64,000 nucleotides of DNA, from NCBI GenBank assembly GCA_010909165.1, contig MU008163.1, positions 992,001-1,056,000 of the forward strand, written 5' to 3'. This DNA is from Anthoceros angustus (taxonomy: Eukaryota > Streptophyta > Anthocerotopsida > Anthocerotales > Anthocerotaceae). Both the position numbers and the translations under genes were made by a program. A model generated the notes under the pieces. That model had not been told where the DNA came from. It did no database searches and saw only the letters and a list, made by a program, of their open reading frames with translations. Below, one piece after another: positions 55,515-64,000 of this stretch (its first letter is position 1; every line of letters starts with the position of its first letter).

Positions 55515-56130
55515 TCACTCCCTCGGAGGTTGCGCTCTGGTGAGGGACCCGAAGCTATCCATGGAGTCGTGGTTAGCCGAAGGATCGGCAGATATCTCTA
55601 TGGTAGGGAATGCAATGAGGCTGAACTTTTGACCTGAAGAACAATGGCCTGGGATTCCACAAATAAAGTAGTAAGGTCCGGGCTTGGTAAGAGTAATGGT
55701 AGTCTTTCCACTACTATGTGTTGCAATCGGATTGTTGGTGTTACAACTATTGTACTCCTCTTGTGAGTTTACTTGCATCACGCTGTGAATCTCTCCTACA
55801 TATGTGAATACTGCATACAAATAAGTTGAAATATTTTAATAGCTTGAAGCAACAATATAACACATATCCAAATGTAAGTTGATCAATGTGGGAAAGTTTG
55901 GTGCTTTGTGAGTCGGGAAGATTGGAGTACTTACATAGTGTATCTCCTACATGGTATTTATGACCAGAGGCCCAAGAAGTGTAGTTCACATTAGCAAGAA
56001 TGGGCAAAGTCCAGCCACCCTCGTCACCAACTTGAAATTGTGTTGGTGCTATTGCACCTTGGACAATATTAATTGCCAGCAAGAGGCCTACTCCCATACA
56101 AAGCTGACGAGTCATGTCCATCTTGCGCAT
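55515..56130 (-). CDS. Stellacyanin-like phytocyanin
   Basis: Two exons, complement of 56130-55935 and 55810-55515, with a 124-bp GT-AG intron in the same place (just after GDTL, phase 1) as in the phytocyanin gene at 4391-5222. The product is 163 aa: signal peptide 1-26 (CMGVGLLLAINIVQG), then a copper domain with GDEGGWTLP, ligands His74, Cys116, His121 and axial Gln126 (CGIPGHCSSGQKF), and Cys88/Cys122 for the disulfide. Gln as axial ligand marks the stellacyanin subclass and lowers the redox potential. The C-terminal tail is short, without a Pro-rich linker or hydrophobic end, so it is probably secreted and not GPI-anchored. Two other Met codons follow the first within six residues; the furthest upstream was chosen. 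Confidence 0.88.
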
Positions 56131-56139
56131 GAAATGGAG

Positions 56140-56925
56140 ATTATCACTATGGAATAACCTTGTTGAACAAGGGCTTCTAAGCTTGCAGCTAGCCAGGAAG
56201 TTGCAGCCAGGGAAATGAGCTCACATGACTGTTGGAATGAGAGGCGACGTGCCACTTATGCCAAAAGTAAGGCAGCATGGCGGTTAGGGTAGGCTCCTCA
56301 ACCGCCGCTCACAACTGCCACTTCATGGTGTGAGGACAGTCACCAAACGCTGTTACTAACCCTAGGTTATAGAGCGCCGGAGGGCAGATAGGTCGCCAGC
56401 AAGACGAGGCCGGCAGATGGGGATCCGTTAAGAAACTCGCGCACGCAAAACAGAGCAACAGAGCCTAACCTCAGATAGGATGCATTTTGAAACGGTATTT
56501 AACAGCCAATCGTAAAACCGGAGCTCGCTAGAAATCTTGTCTATATACATAGTTAAACAAAACCTACAGTAAAAACATTTTCAGTCAGTTCAAATCTACT
56601 TCAGTTCATATGGGTCTATAACTTACGCTGGGTACCGCCAGTCCCGAGAAGAAGACAAGTCCCCGGAATCACTCCCGAAAAATTGAATCCACCTCACTCG
56701 GAGGCATCCTCGCGGTGGAATGCCTCGGCGTAACAAGACATCACACAACAAACGGGCTTCCTGTATACCTACAAGCCACAACTAAGAACTGTACAAGCCC
56801 TACCTACAGAAATAATTCAAATGTGCGCTTAACGGAGATGTTAAGCGCTAATGAATGTGTTGTCTACTTGCTAAAATACAATTCTAATTCACGGCTGCAA
56901 GATTTTAGATGACTTTTACAGTGCT
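56140..56925. other. Intergenic between phytocyanin and PQ-loop genes
   Basis: No gene recognised. It holds the promoter side of the phytocyanin gene and the 3' flank of the PQ-loop gene. Confidence 0.45.
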
Positions 56926-56930
56926 TGAGG

Positions 56931-58852
56931 CTAGGCCAGCAGAGGGGTCCGCTCATCTGGCACCGAGCCTATTTTCTTTGCATAGTACTGGGCCTGCAGA
57001 AAGATATTGATCAGAGGTGGAAAAGTGGAAACAGGCTTTATCAGAGGCATCAGCAGCTGCCATTTGGAGAAGGAACAAGTGCGTTACCTGTAGAAAAATG
57101 GTGATGTCCAAGGATACAGTCCCCAGGCTGCCCAAAATCCAAGGCGCTTTGCCTGCCAGATCATCCCTGCAAGAGGACCAGCATGACCAGATGAATAAAA
57201 TTGTCAAGCAAACAATCCTTCCAGTAAGTGAATCCAATTTGCGAGGAAAAAAAAGGGTGCTTCAGTACTAACCATCCATCCGCTCGCATGAGAATTGCAG
57301 TTCCGTAACACACATTGGCCATCATTGCACAGCAAACCATGCCCATGGACAGACCCTCTGCAGAACGTCTCTGACGATTCTTCACTAGTTGGGCTACCCG
57401 GGATCCCAAATACAAAGCGGAAGATGCCCACCTATAAATATATGGAAAAGGCTCAGTTAGCATATAGTCCTGCTCTCTCTAGACTGCCAAGTGTCAACAA
57501 AAAAACAAAACTCTGGGACTGTGCTGCGCACCCCATTCCAATGCCAAGCCGATGCGTCCACACTGTAGCGGTGCTGTAGCCACAGATGGCGAGCAGTTTC
57601 CTCCCCACAGAAAGCCCAGCTGACATGCTTGTGGAACTAGATGTACCCAAAAGAAATCTTCTAGGCAGCCTGTTCAGACCAGTGCTTCCCTCGGCTCGAA
57701 GGGATCTTGATGAGCCAACAAGAAATATACCGGCTAAACATGCCAGTGCCTTCACAACTGGTGGTTTGGCCACCTGTGCAGGTCCATTGTACAAGAAAGG
57801 AGAGGGACTGCTCAGTTGCCCTTGCAGCCGTTGAAGTTGCTCAACGCTGAGCCGGGATGACTTTGGTGGTCCATAGTCTAAACCATACAGAGATATCACT
57901 CTGCGAACCTGCCTTTTCAGGTCCATCACTTTCTCATCCTGGTTGATCAAATCAATACGCTGCACCGGCAAAGCTGGGTGTTGCAAAACAGTCTGCACTG
58001 CAACTCGAGAGCGTGTGACCGTCGTTGCCCCTTCAGCATCCTCTGTCGCAGTTTGGTCTGCAGCCAAACACTAATGACCATGAGTACCGAAACCCAAAGA
58101 TCTGCAGAACTTCTGAAGAGTTCAGGAGTACATGGAACATGCAACAGAGGTGCATAACCACCTGCAGGCAGAGCTGCTCTTCTCAACAAGTCCTCCAGTT
58201 TTGCTGCAGGTTCGTCAACTACCACTTCAAGGTATCCACGGCTTGGCTTGTGCACTGATTCATCCAGGACGTTCATCCTGTCTCCATTTTGGAACTGATA
58301 ATATACGTACTGCCATGCCAGAGAAAACGAAGACTGTCAGCAACGCTGACGACAGCAAACTTGTACGCAACTATGCAACTTGTAAATCCCGAAGAAGGAG
58401 AGCAGCATTTACCTGGGAAATAATGAGAGCATCCGCAAAGACAAAATACATTGCCGTGAGAGTCTCCGTAACCAGCTGATCGCCAGTGAGAAAACATCCC
58501 AACAAATTGAATGTGTCACCCTACAAGAAAACAAACGGCAACTGAACTCAGAACAGAATCCTTCACTCAATCCCTTCTCCCGACCACCGAAGCCATCGCA
58601 AAATCTCACAGCCGCTCCTACCCCAAGCCATTGGAAGAGAAACCAAGGAGAGAGCGCTTCCGCACTCTGATTGATGAAATTGGTGATAAACTGGGGCAGC
58701 TGCGCCACCACCCAGAAAGCCATGGACGACAAGCCAATGATGAACGCCGCCATCTCCCATTGTGTGTATATACAGTCGCCAAACGTGTATCTGATCCATA
58801 GGTTCGCGTGGGGGCCGCACTCACAAGGCTCTTGCAACAAGCCTCGCAACAT
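56931..58852 (-). CDS. PQ-loop vacuolar amino acid transporter (PQLC2/YPQ type)
   Basis: Seven exons, complement of 58852-58622, 58520-58413, 58309-58162, 58057-57532, 57431-57273, 57166-57088 and 56993-56931. All introns are GT-AG, phases close, and the product is 437 aa. The first PQ-loop has AFWVVAQLPQFITNFINQSA (Pro53-Gln54), then QWLGGDTFNLLGCFLTGDQL and ALIISQYVYYQ. A cytosolic linker of about 180 residues (114-300) follows, then the second PQ-loop unit GWASSALYLGSRVAQLVKNR with RRSAEGLS, and a last helix SLGTVSLDITIFLQ. The protein ends DERTPLLA, an acidic dileucine signal like that sending PQLC2 to lysosomes. Relatives export basic amino acids from vacuoles or lysosomes. Odd: the second PQ motif is Ala351-Gln352, lacking the proline. 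Confidence 0.9.
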
Positions 58853-58859
58853 GGCCGAA

Positions 58860-60415
58860 TTGGGGGGATTTGCGGCCGAGAGGCTGGTGCTGTAAGCCCC
58901 GACCCCTCCGAATCGGATCGTGCTCACTCAATTCCTCCCAAGTCTCACTCACGCGGTTGCACTCCACATGCCATATCTACACCCCTTCCAAATACCTCCT
59001 ACCCACAACCAGCTCCCCCAACCTAAAACACCTCGTCCCGCCCAAAACAGGAAGCTGACGGAAATCGCTACGCCGTGACTACAACATTCAATTCCACGAC
59101 AAAATGAGCAGCAGCAAAATTCCAGCTACTGCCACCGGCCCCCGAACTCCACACATCCAACAACCCGTTCTCGGGACAACGCTAGCGCCGGCAAGACCGG
59201 GGCCGACCAAAAGAAAGATACACACACTAACAGGAGGCGGATCGGAGAACATACGCTCCCAGCCTTTGATCAGACCGCAATGAGGCGACGCCGAGGCAGC
59301 GTCACCTCCAAGGGAACCAGTGCCGTGCACGGCGGAATCACAGGTCCGCCAGATCGGACCACCGGCGCCAGAGCACCGCCGGGGACACGATCAGCGGAAC
59401 TAGCTCCAGCCAGAGGGGGCCCGCACATACGAGCGCTGAAGGAAGCGAGCCAGCCCTGTCTCTCACCCGCGGCTCCAACCCGAGGTTGGCAGAACCCCGC
59501 ACGTTGCGCCGCTCGCTTCCGCGCCCGGTCGCACCCTGGTCAGCCCATTGGTCCAAACGGAGCGCTCACGGCGCCTTGGAGTCTGGTGATGTGACGTGGG
59601 CCCGATCGCAAACCACGCGGCTTCCCCGGGTTGCAGGAGCCACCCACCGACCTAGGGCTTCCGCGACGGAAACCTCCCCTGGCTGCCCATGTCAAGGCAA
59701 AACGGAGAAGCGCGTCCCCGACTCCCCGGCAGTCCAATCCGCGGGACCAGGGGCGCCGCTTCTTCCTTGCCTTTCTGCCACCCGCGTGCTGCCGCACGTA
59801 ATCCCGTATTTAGGCTCCTTCAGTCGCGGATGAGCTTGCTCCTTGACGGCAATTATGACACATGGATACATAGAATAGGAGAACTGCCTTGAGAACACCC
59901 GGTCCCTCCTTTGACGGAGAGTTATAAGATAGGTCATGCTCATCGCTGAATTTCGGATTCCGAGCTCGCATTTATTAAAATGGCATCGCACCCACAACCT
60001 CCGCAATATGGGATACCATGAGCATAAGATGCGGAATGCTGAGCGACATTCCCTTCTGACAAGTAAACAGAGCTCACTCGCTGCCCATTCCATCAATCAT
60101 GAGGCGGTGTGAGAATCATCGAGATACTATTCGCTAAAGAAACATGAATCAGCGAGGTGAAGCAACCGGATCAGATCTTTGAAAAAATGCATGGGCTACA
60201 GCCAACGAATACCAATGAGCAATAAATGGAGTCAAGGCCTGGAGTGAAAGTGCTTTACCTGAAAGATAGGTTGCGTCTCAAAAGTCGAGACACCGATAAG
60301 AGCCTGGGATGCGTGAGGTGCCCTCCAGGCCAATAATGCACCCCGCGTTCCTTTTAGATGTAGACATGGAGGTGACGGAAAGTTGAACACAATGATGGAT
60401 AACGAGCGAAGAAGG
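58860..60415. other. Intergenic, GC-rich
   Basis: PQ-loop promoter side on the left and COMMD9 3' flank on the right. Open frames here (for example 59280-59594) are Pro/Arg-rich by composition, with no domain. Confidence 0.4.
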
Positions 60416-60419
60416 AATG

Positions 60420-61287
60420 TCACTGGCTGGAGATGCTGTCAAGCTGGTCACGTATTTTGTACAGGGAGTCCAACATCGTTGTCAACGAGGGTCGGGTGAC
60501 CTGGAACTGGTGGCGCTTGCTGGTGTCTATTTTGTTGATGCCGTCGTCCCTGACCTGCGAGGATGAGAGAAAGTGAGTGGAGGGGTGCGGTGCTCTGGAA
60601 GCAGGGAGGAAGACGGGAGAAAGGGAAGGTTTCACAGCATGCGCAGTAGATGCTTGCCTTGAGGTGGACGGTGGCCCTTGGAGGAGCTGATGGCTCACCG
60701 GGCGGGGAGACTTGCCAGGACAGAGATTCCAGGCGAGGTAAGCTGATCTGTGGAGCTCAGGGTTAGGGTTCGTCATCAGTGCCTGCCATGCACGCGGATG
60801 TTGCAACCGGAGGTGGGACGGAGAGTGCACCTGTGACTTGATGGCCTGCTCTCGCCAGGCCTGTTGCTCCTTCACGATGATCTGCTCCAGCAGGCGCCGG
60901 AGCTGAGGGTGGAAATCCTTCGGGAAGAGAGCTTGAATGCCGTCCTCCGTCAGAGACTCGTACACGCATTTACGGATGAAGAGAATCAAGGTTTGCAGAA
61001 GCTGCTTGAGAGAGCAAGAGTTAGGTTGCATGTTTGCGGCATGTGAATGAATTATCGACAACTTGATGCAAAGACAGGCAAGGGATAGAGAAGCTCACCA
61101 GGTCCTGCTCACCCTCATCCGTGATGCCGAGCTGGTTCTGGAGTAGCGAGATGAGCGAAGCCGGCAAATCCTCCCGAACCACAGCGTTCCTGCTTCCGTA
61201 AGCCTCACTCACAATCCGGGCTACGACATCCTTGGAAGGAGATTGGAGCAGCATAAGCAGCGGTTCCAACTGCAATGGTGAGGCCAT
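60420..61287 (-). CDS. COMMD9: COMM domain-containing protein 9, Commander complex subunit
   Basis: Four exons, complement of 61287-61099, 61001-60831, 60747-60658 and 60554-60420, giving 194 aa (human COMMD9 is 198). Residues 1-120 are the helical HN domain (MASPLQLEPLLMLLQSPSKD start). Residues 121-194 are the COMM domain: ISLPRLESLSWQVSP, an acid-free variant of the usual 'LPxLxDFDWxVD', then ATVHLKVRD and the closing helix LTTMLDSLYKIRDQLDSISS, the stretch that most favours COMMD9. Exon 3 is bounded by an AG acceptor and a GC donor (AAG|GCAAGC), a minor-class but known GC-AG intron; without it the COMM core is lost. The Commander complex works with retromer-like recycling at endosomes. 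Exon phases are all zero. Confidence 0.85.
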
Positions 61288-61289
61288 CT

Positions 61290-62270
61290 CTTAACCACGT
61301 CAAATCCCCCCTCCAACAGTCCCTCGGAGGTCGCTGCCGGCACCCAAACCCGCCACGCTCTGCTGTGAACCAGAATGAAGTGGAATCACCGCTGCTGCCA
61401 TCCCCGTCTTGCAAGCAAACCTCAACCTCTGGATGTCCCTGCCATCGAGAAGCCCTAAGCTCGTCCACTCTAAGGTCTGCAAGCAAGAACACATAAGACC
61501 TTATGAAATCGGAGACACAGCATGTAGCCTGTCCCGCAGATGGAACACAGGATGTACCTATGCCGACTTCGCGCGAACCGCCATAAACAGTAACTTTACA
61601 ACCTAACATACTTTACATTGCGAGAAATGAACACGGCTCGTGCAACGGGCAAGAAAGGGCCTGTACTGTACTGTGCTGTTTCGTAAGGTGACAATCACAA
61701 TGAGCTTCTGCAAGAAAGGGCCTGGACGTTGGAATTGCCACCATCAAGCATCCAGGGGCAGCACGTTGCGAGCATGCAACAATCACAAAAGCTTAGGTTT
61801 GAATGATACAATTTAATTTTGAACTAGAGCGCTAGCACTGCATCTCATTCGATGCATGTGCCTAGTGCATTGAACGGCAAAAAACAGCCTCATTCTGTCA
61901 TCCCCCACTTGTCAATTCCTATTCTTTAGAAAAACAACTAACAGTCGGCCTTCAGAACACAGGAATGTCCAGCACCACATCTGTGCTAGACTTCCATCTC
62001 CCCATCAGAAAACTACTAGTAAGAACCACCAGAAACTATGAGCATATCATGCACTTGATGGGGATCAACCGCGGACGGTTTCAACAGATTAGCAGCCTCC
62101 GTTGGCGAGGATCGATCTCCACCTGCCATTCTTCAAGCTGTGGACACTGTCACCTCACAAACTGTGAATAAAGGACTGCAACGTGCAGTGCACCTGCCGC
62201 CAAAGAGGCTGCCAGATGCAGACACGCAAGGACTTGGACTGAAGGAGAGCTCAATTCTGCGGGCTGCTGC
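61290..62270. other. Intergenic, no gene recognised
   Basis: COMMD9 promoter side and STIG1-like 3' flank. Frames here are short, with no domain. The minus-strand frame at 61609-61205 overlaps the COMMD9 start out of frame. Confidence 0.4.
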
Positions 62271-62275
62271 CATGC

Positions 62276-62779
62276 TTAGTAACCGCACAGCCCGAAGACG
62301 CACGACTCCCCATATGCGCATTTCTTCTTGCATCCACCGCAGTTATGCTTGTCCCGATTCACATTCTTGCACTTCCCGGAGCAGCAGATACGGCCGGCCT
62401 CGCAGGTGTGATAGCATTTGCCGCAGTGCTCGGGGTTCGTGTCCAGGTCGTAGCAAGACGCCCCGCAGCATGCGTTGTTTGGAATTTTGCTGTTCAGACA
62501 GGCAGAAGGCTGGATGACGCAGCCACCGCGGGGTCGCCCCGACGTGTATCCTCCCCCACCATAAGAAGAGCTCGCGGTGTTCAATGTCACCCCAGCAGTT
62601 CTCGTCTGCGGCTCCCAGACGCTTCTCGGGACAGAGCTGACCCCTTCCCGCTCTTCATTCAATGCAAAACTCTCAGCGCCTTTCCCGTCGGCCTCCACAC
62701 CCCATGAACTCACACAAAGCAGCACAAGCACTGCCGCCGTCACCATCACCATCTTCAAACATGCGAAGTATACTGCCAT
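62276..62779 (-). CDS. STIG1-like secreted cysteine-rich protein
   Basis: Intronless, 167 aa. The N-terminus carries a signal peptide (VMVTAAVLVLLCVSSWGVEA, residues 11-30). A variable linker follows (to about residue 85), then the Stig1 domain with 16 cysteines: GGCVIQPSAC, NNACCGASC, EHCGKCYHTC, GRICCSGKC, NCGGCKKKC, ESCVFGLC. Spacing and count fit the STIG1/GRIM REAPER family of apoplastic proteins, best known from stigma exudate and from cell-death signalling in flowering plants. In a seed-free plant the role must differ and is unknown. It is on the same strand as COMMD9, about 1 kb apart, with no sign of a shared role. Confidence 0.9.
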   Translation of the reverse strand: MAVYFACLKMVMVTAAVLVLLCVSSWGVEADGKGAESFALNEEREGVSSVPRSVWEPQTRTAGVTLNTASSSYGGGGYTSGRPRGGCVIQPSACLNSKIPNNACCGASCYDLDTNPEHCGKCYHTCEAGRICCSGKCKNVNRDKHNCGGCKKKCAYGESCVFGLCGY

Positions 62780-62784
62780 CGAAA

Positions 62785-63775
62785 CCTACCAGGAAATCCA
62801 CAAATCCGTCATCACACAGCGGGAACCAAACACGCTCTTCACTCACAGCAACAAAATCCTCACCAACACCCGCATTCATGAATTCACGGTACCTCGAGCT
62901 CGAGACCAAACCTCAGCTGCAGCCCCGATCGAGCTAAATCCACGCCAATGCCGCCTCCCGAACCAGATCAAACAGCGCTCTTGAAATTCGGCTCGCTATC
63001 AGTCTCGAAACCGGCCGATCGCCTTCCGCAGATGCCACGGAATGCTATCGGAAGGTCGGCAACAACGCGAGTGCGACAGGGCAAGCGGCGCCCACGATTC
63101 GCGTCACCAACAAAGCAGAAACTGGAAACCGATAGAGCGGGAGCTTCGCGCGTGAGCCCGCCACGAGCCAAGTGTGCCTGGTAACCTACGTGCGCCCGCG
63201 TGGACCTCCATATAACTTCATTTCGCATCATTCCAAAGAGGCCTCCATTTCTTTCCGCCATCTTTCGTAAGCTTATCCTGCAATAAGAAGGGTCATCATG
63301 AAAGCAAGGCGCCCGCCACAATTCCGCTTTAACTGCAGTTGAGCTCGAGTTAACAATAGTTAAGTCACCCGAGGCCAAGAACCTCACGGCTCGTAATGGC
63401 CTTGGAGTTGAATGAACTAAACCCGCCCGTAGGTGACCGCCCACGAGCGTTATGTGGGAGGCAGGTCCTTTCGCGCTCGCGCTCCCGCTCCCGCGACCAG
63501 TTCGTTATTAACCACCTTCAGGGGCGGCAACCCGCTGGGCGCCGACCACAGGACGGCGACCGGGGCGTTCCTGTAGCTAGGGCTTTGCAGGTAAGCTGCC
63601 CGCGCTTGCCGCGCTGCCCGGGGCGTGAGCCGCGATCATGAATTGATGCCTGTTCCACTGGACAAGCACACACCGAGTGTAGGCGACGAGTGCAACTTGT
63701 GAGACGCGCTGCTAGCTCGTGTTCAGTGATTCGCGTCTCGTGTCCAGATCGCGGCGAGCGCTGTTGGAAGCGCGC
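62785..63775. other. Intergenic, possible divergent promoter region
   Basis: It lies between the STIG1-like gene (minus) and the 4CL-like gene (plus). GC-rich in the right half. No domain is recognised in its frames. Confidence 0.4.
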
Positions 63776-63781
63776 AAGCTA

Positions 63782-64000
63782 TGGCGGCAGAGGATGTGGA
63801 TGCGGGATGGGGTGGATTGGTGGCGGAGGGAGCGGGTATGAGGCTACCGGGATCTATTCCAGCAAGCTCCCTACCATCACGTTGCCGGACGGGAACTCGG
63901 CAGCGGGATTGTGAATCACATTTTCGAGGAGACGCGGAAGCATGGACGGTGGGAGAAGGTCGCCTTGGTGGATGCCACAACCGGGGAGGCGCTCACGTTC
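63782..64000 (+). CDS. 4-coumarate:CoA ligase-like / acyl-CoA ligase, N-terminus, cut by window edge
   Basis: From the ATG at 63782 three frames must be joined: MAAEDVDAGWGG, then SGYEATGIYSSKLPTITLPD, then IVNHIFEETRKHGRWEKVAL with VDATTGEALTF running off the right end. 'TGIYSSK-x-P' followed by 'LP' and then 'DATTGEALTF' (family: 'D-x-x-TG-x-x-x-TY/F') is the N-terminus of 4CL-like and OPC-8:0 CoA ligase-like AMP-binding enzymes, before the catalytic motifs. Frame changes lie near 63835 (GGG run) and near 63910 (GGGA). These may be consensus errors or mean a pseudogene. Subfamily and compartment cannot be judged from this piece. Confidence 0.65.

Noticed and set aside
58027-58120. Frame break in the PQ-loop gene
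   Set aside because: A normal GT-AG intron (58161-58058, donor after CTGCAG) joins the frames with correct phase, so no indel is needed.
60555-60830. Single long intron between COMMD9 exons 2 and last
   Set aside because: An internal exon (60747-60658) with the COMM core fits in phase when a GC donor is allowed, and restores the family length.

Overview
The window is nuclear DNA from a land plant. The evidence is spliced genes with short GT-AG introns (about 70-250 bp), a photosystem I antenna gene, a plastid-type lipoyl synthase, phytocyanins, a STIG1-like gene and PLS-class PPR genes. One gene encodes about two dozen PGPGAY (SHIPPO/STPGR) repeats, a family tied to axonemes, so the plant probably makes flagellated sperm. 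That points to a seed-free plant. The short introns fit a lycophyte or bryophyte better than most ferns, but the sequence alone does not settle this.

Layout. 1-3.5 kb: LINE fragments, minisatellites and a dead PPR copy. 4.4-5.2 kb: a uclacyanin-like gene (minus). 6-12.4 kb: pieces of a repeat family encoding a bacterial-style DNA N4/N6-methyltransferase domain with a possible ParB-like region (copy C tail at 6.3 kb, copy A on minus at 8.7-12.4 kb). 12.4-18.8 kb: unclassified repeats, a Ty1/copia gag-protease fragment and a dead PPR. 18.9-21.2 kb: the SHIPPO-repeat gene (minus). 21.5-25.6 kb: another dead PPR-DYW gene and a minisatellite. 25.9-26.9 kb: an LHCA3-like gene. 27-46.5 kb: almost wholly transposon-derived. 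It holds LINE RT pieces, three LTR-like blocks around a minus-strand Ty3/gypsy-type gag-protease remnant, a 5S rRNA-like sequence, a large tandem duplication, methyltransferase copy B with a divergent ORF and an inverted repeat, a GC-rich block and copia integrase. 47.0-64 kb: the gene-rich end, with an intronless PPR gene, plastidial lipoyl synthase, RPS13, a stellacyanin-like phytocyanin, a seven-exon PQ-loop transporter, COMMD9, a STIG1-like gene and the start of a 4CL-like acyl-CoA ligase cut by the window edge.

The ordinary genes are unrelated single-copy genes and form no pathway together. The most unusual content is the methyltransferase-encoding repeat family. It appears three times, all decayed, with a conserved layout. 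Other points are a 5S-derived sequence in a retrotransposon cluster, a Commander-complex subunit with a GC-AG intron, and single-base frame breaks in four otherwise convincing genes (SHIPPO, LHCA3, lipoyl synthase, 4CL-like). Several of those breaks lie in short homopolymers, which raises the question of consensus errors in the assembly.
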